Assembly: GCF_913055835.1 (NCBI RefSeq)
Contig: NZ_CAJXKQ010000021.1
Coordinates: 1 to 64,000 of the forward strand
Source: an uncultured Marinobacter sp.
GTDB lineage: Bacteria > Pseudomonadota > Gammaproteobacteria > Pseudomonadales > Oleiphilaceae
Length of the DNA: 64,000 nt
Reading direction: 5' to 3'
Shown: piece after piece, positions 53,071-61,835 of the stretch
Layout: the number at the start of each line of letters is the position of its first letter
How positions within the stretch are numbered: the first letter of the stretch is position 1
Translations under genes and position numbers: made by a program
Notes under the pieces: generated by a model
What the model was told of the DNA's origin: nothing
Seen by the model: only the letters and a program-made list of their open reading frames with translations
The model's database searches: none

Positions 53071-54870
53071 TTAGATGGCGAAGGCTTCCTCCGGCATGTC
53101 CATCAGGCTGTCGGCGCCAGCCAGCATGCTTTCCGCGTGGCCCTTGGCCCGGGGCAGCATACGCTTGAAGTAGAAGCGCGCGGTCTGGATCTTGGCGTTG
53201 TAGAACATTTCCTCGGTGGTGCCTTCAACCATCTTATCCAGGGCCACCTTGGCCATCCGCGCCCACAGGTAGGCGAAGACCGCGTAGCCGGAGTACATCA
53301 GGTAGTCCACAGAGGCCGCACCGACTTCTTCGCGGTTCTTCATGGCGGACATACCAATCTTGGTAGTCAGCTCACCCCATTCCTTGTTCATGGCCGCCAG
53401 CGGCTCGATGAATTCCTTGAGCTGCTCGTCTTCCGCGTTTTCCTTGCAGAACAGATGCACCTGCTTGGTGAAGCCCTTGAGGGATTCGCCCTGGGTCATC
53501 AGAACCTTCCGGCCTAGCAGATCCAGCGCCTGAATGCCGGTGGTGCCTTCGTAAATCATGCCGATACGGGCGTCACGGACGTTCTGCTCCATACCCCACT
53601 CGGAGATAAAGCCGTGGCCACCGAACACCTGCATGCCCAGGTTGGCGGCCTCGTAACCGATCTCGGTCAGGAAGGCCTTGGCGATTGGCGTCAGGAAGCC
53701 CAGGGCCTCGTCGGCGGCGCGACGCTCTTCTTCGGTTTTGCCACTGTGCACGATATCGGCCTGCTGCGCAGTCAGGTATATCAGGGCACGAGCGCCTTCC
53801 GCGACGGCTTTCTGGGTCAGCAGCATGCGGCGCACGTCCGGGTGGACGATGATCGGGTCAGCAATGCCTTCCGGATTCTTCGGACCGCTCAGTGAACGCA
53901 TCGCCAGACGCTCCTTGGCGTAGGCCAATGAACCCTGGAAACCCAGCTCGGCGGCACCCAGACCCTGGATCGCGGTACCGATACGAGCGGTGTTCATGAA
54001 GGTGAACATGCAGTTCAGGCCCTTGTTCTCCGGTCCGATCAGCCAGCCCTTGGCGCCGTCGAAGTTCATCACGCAGGTAGCGTTGCCGTGGATACCCATC
54101 TTGTGCTCGATGGAACCACAGGAAACGGCGTTACGCTCACCAGCAGAGCCGTCTTCGTTCGGCAGGCACTTGGGCACGATAAACAGGGAGATGCCCTTGG
54201 TGCCTTCCGGTGCGCCCGGCAGACGTGCCAGAACGATATGGACGATGTTCTCGGCCATGTCGTGCTCACCGGCAGAGATAAAGATCTTGGTACCGGTGAT
54301 GGCGTAGGTGCCATCGGCATTCGGCTCGGCCTTGGTGCGGAGGGTGCCAAGATCGGAACCACAGTGCGGCTCGGTCAGACACATGGTGCCGGTCCACTCG
54401 CCGCTGATCAGCTTGGTGAGATAAGTCTGCTTCTGCTCTTCGGTACCATGCTCTTCAATGGTGTTGGTGGCGCCGTGGCTCAGGCCCGGGTACATGCCAA
54501 AGGACCAGTTGGCGGTACCGACCATCTCACTCATAACCAGACCGAGGGAATGCGGGAGCCCCTGGCCACCGTAGTTGGGATCGGCGGTCATGGACGGCCA
54601 GCCGCCTTCTACATACTGCTGGTAGGCTTCCTTGAAGCCAGTCGGTGTTTTTACACCGTCTTCGCTCCAGGTACAGCCTTCCTTGTCACCCACCTGGTTC
54701 AGCGGAGACAGAACCTGCTCACAGAACTTGGCACCTTCCCCGATAATGGCATCCACCATATCCGGAGTAGCGTCTTCGGCACCTTCCAGGTTGGCGTAGT
54801 GCTGCTCGCTGTTCAGCAGCTCGGTCATTACGAATTTGATGTCACGCAGGGGCGCTTTGTACTCAGGCAT
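53071..54870 (-). CDS. Acyl-CoA dehydrogenase (paralogue)
   Basis: A 599-aa ACAD with the same layout as the neighbouring gene. Its start MPEYKAPLRDIKFVMTEL matches MADYQAPLRDMRFVLNEV of the paralogue, and it has GMIYEGTTGIQALDLLGRK (partly shown). ATG 54870 has GAGGTG seven bases before it; the longer frame to 54942 is unsupported. Two AAAC-N4-GTTT boxes lie about 101-125 bp upstream, suggesting fatty-acid-responsive control. Confidence 0.93.
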   Translation of the reverse strand: MPEYKAPLRDIKFVMTELLNSEQHYANLEGAEDATPDMVDAIIGEGAKFCEQVLSPLNQVGDKEGCTWSEDGVKTPTGFKEAYQQYVEGGWPSMTADPNYGGQGLPHSLGLVMSEMVGTANWSFGMYPGLSHGATNTIEEHGTEEQKQTYLTKLISGEWTGTMCLTEPHCGSDLGTLRTKAEPNADGTYAITGTKIFISAGEHDMAENIVHIVLARLPGAPEGTKGISLFIVPKCLPNEDGSAGERNAVSCGSIEHKMGIHGNATCVMNFDGAKGWLIGPENKGLNCMFTFMNTARIGTAIQGLGAAELGFQGSLAYAKERLAMRSLSGPKNPEGIADPIIVHPDVRRMLLTQKAVAEGARALIYLTAQQADIVHSGKTEEERRAADEALGFLTPIAKAFLTEIGYEAANLGMQVFGGHGFISEWGMEQNVRDARIGMIYEGTTGIQALDLLGRKVLMTQGESLKGFTKQVHLFCKENAEDEQLKEFIEPLAAMNKEWGELTTKIGMSAMKNREEVGAASVDYLMYSGYAVFAYLWARMAKVALDKMVEGTTEEMFYNAKIQTARFYFKRMLPRAKGHAESMLAGADSLMDMPEEAFAI

Positions 54871-54970
54871 GGAATCCACCTCGGTTCTCGGGCTCAGCTG
54901 AATCAGGTTTGACAGCTTCTGGCCTTGGGTTTGCTCAGACACCGCAACGCAATGCGCTGCAGCCTTAATT

Positions 54971-54995
54971 AAACACTTGTTTGAAACATACGTTT
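54971..54995. promoter_or_regulatory. Paired PsrA-like operator boxes
   Basis: AAAC-ACTT-GTTT (54971-54982) and AAAC-ATAC-GTTT (54984-54995) are two palindromes 13 bp apart, upstream of the 53071-54870 gene. They match the GAAAC-N4-GTTTC pattern known for PsrA, a TetR-type fatty-acid sensor of Pseudomonas. No psrA gene is in the window. The paralogue at 51069-52859 shows no such boxes. Confidence 0.5.
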
Positions 54996-55141
54996 ACAGG
55001 CACAGAATTGTCAATAGCCGGATGCAAAATTTGTGTTGCGAACTGTCACCGGATCACGCGCCATGACAGTGCATGCCGGGCACAAGTGGCCTGTAACCAG
55101 AGGACATTTATGGAGCAGAGCAGGACTGTTTCGGGAGGGAG

Positions 55142-55810
55142 TCAGGCAGACACCGGCTCGAAGGATGAGACGCGGCTATCCTCACCTTCTTGCTCGACGT
55201 CTCCCATCGCAGAGACTTCACGATAGGCATCGCTTGCTGCCCGTGGAGAGGACCCGGATTCGGCAGCAAGCTCCGACTGGGCCTGAAGCATGATCTGCAT
55301 GGCCTGGGCGGCAACGGCCCGATCCTGCCCCGAGGGCTCTGCCGGCGCCATGGCTGCTGCACGTACGATGCGCATCTTTTCGATGGTTGCCTGGGGATCC
55401 CCCTGTACGGGGGAAATATCGATGGAGACCTCGCCGCCCACCGCATACTGGGCGCCATCCGGGCCCCGCTGGTAGGTGAACGACATGGCACCGGCATACT
55501 GACCACCAACCGCCTGGTGCGCGGCTTCATGGGCACGGACCTCACGGTCCCGGGCTTTCAGCTCGGTCAGTTGCTTTAGCTCTTGCTCCGTTAGCCCCTG
55601 CGGGTTTTCGGAGCTCTCGCCACCGGGTTTTGATTCCGGGTTCTCTCTTGCGGACTCTGCTTTTCCTGAAGCCTCAGTGAATCTGGCGCCTGCAGAAGGC
55701 GTCTCGGGTTCGGCCGCTGCCGAGCCATTTGTCTGGACTCGCGGTGAAATCTGGCCTTGGAAAGAGGCCCCGGGGGAAAACGGGGGAACAGGAGGGAGAG
55801 AGGAAAGCAC
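55142..55810 (-). CDS. SprA-related putative metalloprotease
   Basis: A 222-aa protein with a low-complexity, Pro/Glu/Ser-rich N-terminal half and a compact SprA-like domain. The domain has VRAHEAAHQAVGGQYAGAM (HExxH zinc site, residues 94-98) and the family stretch AVGGEVSIDISPVQGD. Other members lack a clear function. There is no signal peptide by eye. It lies next to the flagellar-rod-like gene at 55833 in the same direction. Confidence 0.78.
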   Translation of the reverse strand: MLSSLPPVPPFSPGASFQGQISPRVQTNGSAAAEPETPSAGARFTEASGKAESARENPESKPGGESSENPQGLTEQELKQLTELKARDREVRAHEAAHQAVGGQYAGAMSFTYQRGPDGAQYAVGGEVSIDISPVQGDPQATIEKMRIVRAAAMAPAEPSGQDRAVAAQAMQIMLQAQSELAAESGSSPRAASDAYREVSAMGDVEQEGEDSRVSSFEPVSA

Positions 55811-55832
55811 GGACTCGGCGCCCTTTCAGTGA

Positions 55833-56078
55833 TCAGGCCATGACATCCAGAAGCGTTCCCAGCGTTTCGTCCGCGGTTTTTACCACCTGCGCGGAAGCTT
55901 CAACACTGCGCTCGTAGATTTTGAGATCAACAATGGGCTCAATGAGGCTACCCGCACCCTCTGCGGTTCCCTGGGGGCCATCAGTGCCACCACGGGCAAT
56001 CTTGCGGGCGGCATTTTCCATGCCGACCATGCCATCCTGAATGCCCTGGATTCCAACTGCGAGAGTGTTACTGATCAT
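55833..56078 (-). CDS. Small protein resembling flagellar rod/hook C-termini
   Basis: An 81-aa protein. The start ISNTLAVGIQGIQDGMVGMENAARKI (partly shown) and the end LKIYERSVEASAQVVKTADETLGTLLDVMA (partly shown) look like the paired N- and C-terminal helices of flagellar rod/hook proteins, with the middle domain missing. No other flagellar gene is nearby. It may pair with the SprA-like protein. The function is a guess. Confidence 0.6.
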   Translation of the reverse strand: MISNTLAVGIQGIQDGMVGMENAARKIARGGTDGPQGTAEGAGSLIEPIVDLKIYERSVEASAQVVKTADETLGTLLDVMA

Positions 56079-56129
56079 AACCGCGCTGCCTGATGACCAT
56101 TAATTGACTTGATTAAGCCATATATCTGG

Positions 56130-56822
56130 TCAATTTTCAAACAGTCCGTCAATATTCAGGTAACCAGCCAGCATTTCCGGTTTCGATTGCTCCAGCCAGG
56201 GAAGAATACCCAGGCAGGGCGAGCCCATGTGGTTAACGAGGTAATTCAGAGTGTCCTGTTCGCAACTCATGGGCTCGGATTCGGTCCGATTGGCAACCCA
56301 CCCTGCCAACCGCAGACCGTCACCCCTGATGGCTTCTGCCGTCAGCATGGCATGGTTGATACAACCCAGGCGGAGTGAGACCACCAGAATAACCGGCATG
56401 TTCAGTTGGCGGGGAAACTCCGAATAGGTTTCCCTGTCGTTAAGAGGGACCCGCCAGCCGCCCGCGCCTTCCACGAGCAGCAAGTCTGCCGGACGAATCT
56501 GCAAGCCACGACAAAACCCGACCAGTCGGTCAGAGGTTATATGACGCCCCGCCTGCTCAGCCGCTACGTGAGGCGCAATGGCCGGTTCCAGCGCTACCGG
56601 ATTGATCAGCTCATAAGCCAGCGGCTCGGTAATAGCGTTCTGCAAAATCAGGGCGTCTTCGTTTCGAAGGCCTTCGGGCGTCCGGTCGCATCCAGATGCA
56701 ATGGGCTTCATGGCCAGGGTGTGCTTCCCCATGGCCCTGGCCGCATGAAGTATGGCTGCGGATACCAGGGTTTTTCCAACCCCCGTGTCGGTACCCGTTA
56801 CAAAGTAGGATTGCTTGGCCAT
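56130..56822 (-). CDS. bioD: Dethiobiotin synthetase BioD
   Basis: ATP-dependent carboxylase that closes the ureido ring to form dethiobiotin. It is 230 aa with P-loop GTDTGVGKT near the N-terminus and the VEGAGGWRVPL segment. It is last in bioBFHCD; its ATG overlaps the bioC stop by one base. Confidence 0.95.
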   Translation of the reverse strand: MAKQSYFVTGTDTGVGKTLVSAAILHAARAMGKHTLAMKPIASGCDRTPEGLRNEDALILQNAITEPLAYELINPVALEPAIAPHVAAEQAGRHITSDRLVGFCRGLQIRPADLLLVEGAGGWRVPLNDRETYSEFPRQLNMPVILVVSLRLGCINHAMLTAEAIRGDGLRLAGWVANRTESEPMSCEQDTLNYLVNHMGSPCLGILPWLEQSKPEMLAGYLNIDGLFEN

Positions 56823-57661
56823 TATTGTTTCCCGGTTAACGCGTCCTGTGGTTTCTGCCAGTAAATCCAGGCAGCCTCATAACTTGCCATAATAGTGCCG
56901 TCCGGCTCCTTCGGGTACTGCTTGCACATTTCCCGCAATCTCCCCGGTGCCGTAACCGCTCGTCGTCGGCCAGCCCCGCGGAAGCCCGCACCCAGATGAC
57001 GAAGCTCACCTGCCAGGGCCATCGGTGAGTCGTAGGGAAGCCTGATGGTACGGTTTTCAACAACGGCACCCGGCAACTCCGCACGCACCTTGGCCTGCAA
57101 GGCAAGGTCTGTCTCGAAGCGGTTTACGTGCTGATGGCCAGGGTCCGCTGCGTGCCAGGCCGCTTTCAGCTCTCGAAGCGTGCCATCCAGCAGCGTGGAA
57201 ACCATGAGAAATCCACCGGGACGCAGTATGCGCTGGCATTCCCGAAGCACTGCACGGGGGTCATCACACCACTGGATCATGAGATTACTGAACACCAGAT
57301 CCACGCTGCCATCGGGTAAAGGCAAGTGCTCCGCATCTCCTACAATCCAGTTGATCCCTTCAGGCCCATTCTCGCGAGCCTCTTCCAGCATGCCAGGTGA
57401 CAGATCAATCCCCACCAGCGCTTCAACGCGCCCGGAATTAGCGAACTTTCGGGCAAACCAACCGGTACCACACCCCAGGTCCAGGACGGTCGAATCGATG
57501 CGCTGGCTTTCACGGGACTGGAATTTTTGCAGCATGGTATTGCCCATAAAACGCTGCAGCCTGGAGGCGCTTTCATAGGTACCACTGGCTGTGCCAAAAC
57601 CCCGGGCAATATCGGACTTGAGCGTTTCAGAAATGCCGGCGGCCGCGCCCCGAAAGCTCAT
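56822..57661 (-). CDS. bioC: Malonyl-ACP O-methyltransferase BioC
   Basis: SAM-dependent methyltransferase that masks malonyl-ACP for pimelate synthesis. The product is 279 aa with SAM motif I VLDLGCGTGWFARKF. The ATG at 57661 overlaps the bioH stop (ATGA), supporting this start over longer frames inside bioH. Confidence 0.93.
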   Translation of the reverse strand: MSFRGAAAGISETLKSDIARGFGTASGTYESASRLQRFMGNTMLQKFQSRESQRIDSTVLDLGCGTGWFARKFANSGRVEALVGIDLSPGMLEEARENGPEGINWIVGDAEHLPLPDGSVDLVFSNLMIQWCDDPRAVLRECQRILRPGGFLMVSTLLDGTLRELKAAWHAADPGHQHVNRFETDLALQAKVRAELPGAVVENRTIRLPYDSPMALAGELRHLGAGFRGAGRRRAVTAPGRLREMCKQYPKEPDGTIMASYEAAWIYWQKPQDALTGKQ

Positions 57662-58413
57662 GATGCCCATGACAATGCTTTCTGCGAGGCAAAGAACGCC
57701 TGAATCGCCTCCCAGCAATCCGACGCTGAACAGCCACCGGGCCAATGGGACATGCCAGGGACGACCGCATGCCCGCTTGTCCCGGGTAGCGAAAGATCCC
57801 GGGCCCTGGATCTGACCACAATGTCGTTTTCACCCATCACATGGAGGGCCGGCGTGGCGAGTGAATGCCATAACGCCCGCTGGTCCCCGCTCTCCAGCCA
57901 CGCAAGACTCTTGCAGAGGTGTTCGTGAGAAACCAGGGTGCCTTTTTCCAGCCAGGGCTTGAGGCTCTGCCGTTCCTGCTGCTCTTTTGCGGCACCGTTG
58001 ATCATCAATAACAGAAAATGCAGCCAATACCTCTGGGGGTCTCGCCGTATACCCTTGCTGAAAGCCCGGAAATCCCCTTCAGGCATACCATGGGGCCAGC
58101 TTTCATCGGCAACAAACTTCGGAAAACCACCAATCGTGATGGCACAGGATACCGCGCCGGTCTGCCGCGCGGCAGCCTCCATCACAACCTGACTGCCCAG
58201 AGACCAGCCCATCCAGACAGACGGCTGCGGATACAACGACAAAAGCTCATCAGTGACTTCCGAAAGGGAATGGCAACGGGCCAGCAACTCATCGTCGAGG
58301 GACACGGGCACCACCTCCCCGGGCCAGTACCCATAGAGTTCCGACAGCATCTCTGCGCGAACACCCCAGCCGGCGACCACCACCAGGCGCGGACAGACCC
58401 TGCCGGAACTCAT
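57658..58413 (-). CDS. bioH: Pimeloyl-ACP methyl ester carboxylesterase BioH
   Basis: Alpha/beta hydrolase that ends pimelate chain growth by removing the methyl ester. It is 251 aa with nucleophile Ser in GWSLGSQ, Asp in GENDIVV and His in GMSHWPGG. The ATG at 58413 overlaps the bioF stop (ATGA). The long upstream frame is inside bioF. Confidence 0.92.
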   Translation of the reverse strand: MSSGRVCPRLVVVAGWGVRAEMLSELYGYWPGEVVPVSLDDELLARCHSLSEVTDELLSLYPQPSVWMGWSLGSQVVMEAAARQTGAVSCAITIGGFPKFVADESWPHGMPEGDFRAFSKGIRRDPQRYWLHFLLLMINGAAKEQQERQSLKPWLEKGTLVSHEHLCKSLAWLESGDQRALWHSLATPALHVMGENDIVVRSRARDLSLPGTSGHAVVPGMSHWPGGCSASDCWEAIQAFFASQKALSWAS

Positions 58414-59591
58414 ATCGCCACATCCGTCTTTAGAATCAGATGACGGCAATCTGAAAGTGCTTTCAGCAGACAATCAAGATCCTCCCGGGAATGTGCGGCA
58501 CTGAACGTGACCCGCAGACGCGCCTCGCCCACCGGAACCGTGGGCGGTCGAATCGCCGAAACCAGCAAGCCTCGTTCCTCAAGCGCCTGGCTCAGCGCCA
58601 GCGCATCGTGATTATCGCCAATCATAATCGGCTGGATCGGCGTCCGCGAGGGCATCAACTCATAGCCCATGGCAGAGGCCTCCCGCCGGAACCGGGATAC
58701 CAGCTCCAACACATGATCACGGCGCCCCTGATCGCGTTCAATAAGATCCAGGCTCGACATGGTCGCCTTCGCAAGCGCCGGCGGCATCGCCGTGGTGTAA
58801 ATATAGGTTCGGGCTTTCTGCACCAGATAGTCCATCAACATTGACGGCCCGGCCACGAACGCACCGCTGGTGCCGACCGCCTTGCCCAGGGTCCCAATCA
58901 GCACCGGTACGTCTTCCTCAGACAAACCCAACTCAGCAACACTGCCCCGGCCCTCGGGCCCCAGAACTCCAATGCCGTGCGCATCATCAACTACCAGCAG
59001 CGCATCGTGTGCCCTACAGACCCGGGCCAACTCCGCCAACGGCGCAACATCGCCATCCATGCTGAACACCCCGTCGGTGACCACCAGCTTGTGCCCGGAG
59101 GTCTCCACCAGCATCGCCTCCAGCGCCGCCACATCGCCATGGGCGTAACGCCGAACCCGGGCACGGCTGAGAATACAGCCGTCAATAATGGAGGCGTGAT
59201 TCAGCCGATCCGAAAAAATCGTATCGCCCCGCCCAGCCAGCGCCGAAATAACCCCCATATTGGCCATGTAACCCGTGGAGAAAAACAGCGCTGAACTGCG
59301 CCCGGTAAACTCCGCCAGACGAAGCTCCAACTGGTGATGGGCATCATGATGGCCACAAATCAGATGAGAAGCCGCGCCCCCGAGCCCTGTCTCTGGAAGC
59401 GCATTACGGAGGGCCTCGATATTGGCAGGGTTATTGGCAAGACCAAGGTAATCATTGCTGCAGAACGACAGCAAAGGTTTGCCGTCCGCAATGAGAGAGG
59501 GCCGCTGGGGACCGGCTACATGCCGACGCGTCCGGTACAGACCGGCCTGTTTCCGCTCTTCAAGTTCAAGGGCAAAGTCCCGCACGGGCAT
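58410..59591 (-). CDS. bioF: 8-amino-7-oxononanoate synthase BioF
   Basis: PLP enzyme condensing pimeloyl-ACP with alanine. It is 393 aa with VVDDAHGIGVLG and the Lys-containing LIGTLGKAVGTSGAF. It is separated from bioB by a family A element (A11), while bioF-bioH-bioC-bioD are tightly overlapped. Confidence 0.95.
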   Translation of the reverse strand: MPVRDFALELEERKQAGLYRTRRHVAGPQRPSLIADGKPLLSFCSNDYLGLANNPANIEALRNALPETGLGGAASHLICGHHDAHHQLELRLAEFTGRSSALFFSTGYMANMGVISALAGRGDTIFSDRLNHASIIDGCILSRARVRRYAHGDVAALEAMLVETSGHKLVVTDGVFSMDGDVAPLAELARVCRAHDALLVVDDAHGIGVLGPEGRGSVAELGLSEEDVPVLIGTLGKAVGTSGAFVAGPSMLMDYLVQKARTYIYTTAMPPALAKATMSSLDLIERDQGRRDHVLELVSRFRREASAMGYELMPSRTPIQPIMIGDNHDALALSQALEERGLLVSAIRPPTVPVGEARLRVTFSAAHSREDLDCLLKALSDCRHLILKTDVAI

Positions 59592-59663
59592 CGCTCCAGG
59601 TTAACCGTTACGCTTTGAATCAGATTCAGTGCCATGAGGGCACCCGAAGGTTCTGGCAGGGTG

Positions 59664-59757
59664 CGGGCAGGGCTCTCCGGGATTGTAGAGGGCCATGGAC
59701 GGCCCGAGACAAGCGCACAGGGAAGTGCTTGTAGCGTATCCCGGAGAGCCCTGCCCG
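59664..59757. repeat. Family A palindromic element A11
   Basis: Arms 59664-59683 and 59738-59757 pair perfectly (20/20), and weaker pairing continues outwards on both sides. The core (59684-59737) is the short type with matched changes (GCGCACAGGGAAGTGC hairpin 2). It sits in the 203-bp bioB-bioF gap, so a bioB-bioF transcript would carry it. Confidence 0.88.
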
Positions 59758-59794
59758 TAGCCTGCTCCCCCGAGTTCAGCAACTCTTCTTAAAC

Positions 59795-60853
59795 TCAGGC
59801 AGATTCCCGGGTAGCGTCATAGAACATGTGACGAGTCGCCTCATACTCCACGGCCTCGGCAATCGCCTCCTCTTCCTGCTCCTCGGAAGCACACTGCTCC
59901 CGCTGCTCAGGACGAATCCCCAGGCGCTTGAACAGCAACATATCGGCATCAGCCTCGGGGTTGGCGGTGGTCAGCAGCTTCTCACCATAGAAAATCGAGT
60001 TGGCGCCAGCCATGAAACACAGGGCCTGCATCTGCTCATTCATATTCTCCCGACCCGCGGACAGACGAACGTGAGACGCAGGCATCATGATCCGCGCTAC
60101 CGCAATAATCCGGACGAACTCGAACGGATCCAGATCCTCGACATCCTCCAGAGGCGTACCTTTCACCTTAACCAGCATATTCACAGGCACACTTTCCGGA
60201 TGGTGAGGCAGATTTGCCAGCTGGACCAGCAGCCCAACCCGGTCATCCTCATCTTCGCCCATGCCCATAATGCCGCCACAGCAAACCTTCATGCCGGCCT
60301 TGCGAACATTGTCCAGCGTATCCAGGCGATCCTGGTAGGTACGTGTGGTGATGATATGGCTGTAGTACTTCTCGGAGGTGTCCAGATTGTGGTTGTAGTA
60401 ATCCAGGCCGGCATCGGCCAGCTCTGCTGCCTGTTCCTCTTTCAGCATGCCAAGGGTCATGCAGGTCTCAAGCCCGAGGGACTTCACCTGCTTCACCATG
60501 TCCAGGACGTAGGGCATGTCCTTTTTGGAGGGGCTGCGCCAGGCGGCACCCATACAGAACCGGGAAGCGCCCTTCTCTTTTGCGGCACGGGCCTCGGCAA
60601 CCACTTTCTCGATTTCCAGTAATTTTTCTTTCTCAAGGCCGGTGTTGTAATGACCGCTCTGGGGGCAATACTTGCAGTCTTCCGGACAGGCGCCGGTCTT
60701 GATCGACAGCAGGGTGCTCACCTGCACCTCGTTGGGATCAAAATGCTGGCGGTGCACGCTCTGGGCACGGAAGAGAAGATCGTTAAAGGGAAGTTCGAAA
60801 AGCTCGCGGGCTTCCTGCAGTGTCCAGTCGTGGCGGAGTTCTGTAGCGGTCAT
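59795..60853 (-). CDS. bioB: Biotin synthase BioB
   Basis: Radical-SAM enzyme that inserts sulfur into dethiobiotin. The 352-aa protein has CPEDCKYC in [16 protein letters not shown], and the conserved cysteine and arginine ligands of the [2Fe-2S] cluster. It is the first gene of the bio set and is preceded by a BirA-type operator. Confidence 0.97.
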   Translation of the reverse strand: MTATELRHDWTLQEARELFELPFNDLLFRAQSVHRQHFDPNEVQVSTLLSIKTGACPEDCKYCPQSGHYNTGLEKEKLLEIEKVVAEARAAKEKGASRFCMGAAWRSPSKKDMPYVLDMVKQVKSLGLETCMTLGMLKEEQAAELADAGLDYYNHNLDTSEKYYSHIITTRTYQDRLDTLDNVRKAGMKVCCGGIMGMGEDEDDRVGLLVQLANLPHHPESVPVNMLVKVKGTPLEDVEDLDPFEFVRIIAVARIMMPASHVRLSAGRENMNEQMQALCFMAGANSIFYGEKLLTTANPEADADMLLFKRLGIRPEQREQCASEEQEEEAIAEAVEYEATRHMFYDATRESA

Positions 60854-60862
60854 GTAAAAGTC

Positions 60863-60894
60863 CTGTTAACCTTTCCCGGTCTCTGGGTTTACGG
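60863..60894. promoter_or_regulatory. BirA-type biotin operator
   Basis: CTGTTAACC (60863-60871), a 14-nt spacer, then GGTTTACGG (60886-60894). Each half matches 7 of 9 positions of the BirA operator TTGTAAACC-N14/15-GGTTTACAA. It begins 10 bp upstream of the bioB ATG and ends one base before the comF start. The biotin-BirA complex would be expected to repress both directions or bioB only. Confidence 0.7.
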
Positions 60895-61638
60895 ATGAAT
60901 CAGATGATAAAGGGACTGAACTGGCTGTCAACCTTCACGGATAAAAAGGTTAACAGCGTAAAACATGGCGGACTCTGTGTCGCCTGCCTCTCCGCCAATG
61001 CTTTCAATGGCTTATGTCAGCCCTGCCGGGACGATCTACCGGTTAACCGCTGGCACTGTCGCTGCTGCGCCCTGCCCCTTGCCTTTCCATCCTCGGAACT
61101 GCTGTGTGGCGATTGCCTGAAGCACCCGCCACCATTCGATAGGTCATGCATACCCTGGAGATACCAGTACCCGCTGGACGGCATGATTGGCCGTTACAAA
61201 TACAATGGCCAGCGCAAGTTCGGCCGACCGCTTATCTCGGATTTTGCCGGCTTTCTTGAAAAGTCATTGCACCATGGCGGTGCCACCAGGCCCGAGGTAC
61301 TGGTACCTGCTCCAATGGATGCCAAACGGCGGCGCCAGCGGGGTTTCAATCAGGCCCAGGACATTGCCGAGACCATCGGGGCCCAACTGAACATTCCAGT
61401 TGCTCCCGGGCTGGTGCAGCGGGTCCGGCAGGTTCGGGCACAGCGAGAGCTGAACCGGGAGGCGCGGCTGGCGAATCTTCGCGGGGTGTTCGAGGTGACA
61501 TCCACGGTGCCTGAGCGGGTGGCCATTGTGGATGATGTGGTGACGACGGGGGCGACGGTTCGGGTGCTGGCCTCGGTTCTTCGGGATGCCGGGGCTAGGG
61601 AGATTCAGGTTTGGGCTTTGGCCCGGACACCCGGTTAG
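60895..61638 (+). CDS. comF: ComF family amidophosphoribosyltransferase-like protein
   Basis: A 247-aa ComF/GntX-type protein: an N-terminal cysteine-rich zinc region (CVAC, CQPC, CRCC, CGDC) and a C-terminal PRTase motif VAIVDDVVTTGATV. Relatives take part in DNA uptake or gluconate metabolism. Divergent from bioB, as in many gammaproteobacteria. The start is uncertain; ATG 60904 is also possible. Confidence 0.9.
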   Translation: MNQMIKGLNWLSTFTDKKVNSVKHGGLCVACLSANAFNGLCQPCRDDLPVNRWHCRCCALPLAFPSSELLCGDCLKHPPPFDRSCIPWRYQYPLDGMIGRYKYNGQRKFGRPLISDFAGFLEKSLHHGGATRPEVLVPAPMDAKRRRQRGFNQAQDIAETIGAQLNIPVAPGLVQRVRQVRAQRELNREARLANLRGVFEVTSTVPERVAIVDDVVTTGATVRVLASVLRDAGAREIQVWALARTPG

Positions 61639-61708
61639 TGCGACTAACCGCATTTACTTTGGAGCATTCGCCGGGAAAGGCCATTAACTCATACTTGGGA
61701 GCAAGCAC

Positions 61709-61810
61709 CGGGCAGGCAGGCCCTCCCGGGATACGCTACAAGCACTTCCCTGTGCGCTTGTTTCGGGCCATCCATGGCCCTCTACAATCCCGGGAGGGCC
61801 TGCCTGCCCG
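61709..61810. repeat. Family A palindromic element A12
   Basis: Arms 61709-61732 and 61787-61810 pair perfectly (24/24). The core (61733-61786) is the short type, inverse to A3. It lies between the convergent comF and FAD-oxidoreductase genes. Confidence 0.9.
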
Positions 61811-61835
61811 GCGCCCGGACTGTTGAGTAAGTTGT

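Noticed and set aside
60946-60957. AAGGTTAACAG, inverted match to 60865-60875, as a second BirA site
   Set aside because: It has no partner half-site at the right distance, and it lies inside comF.
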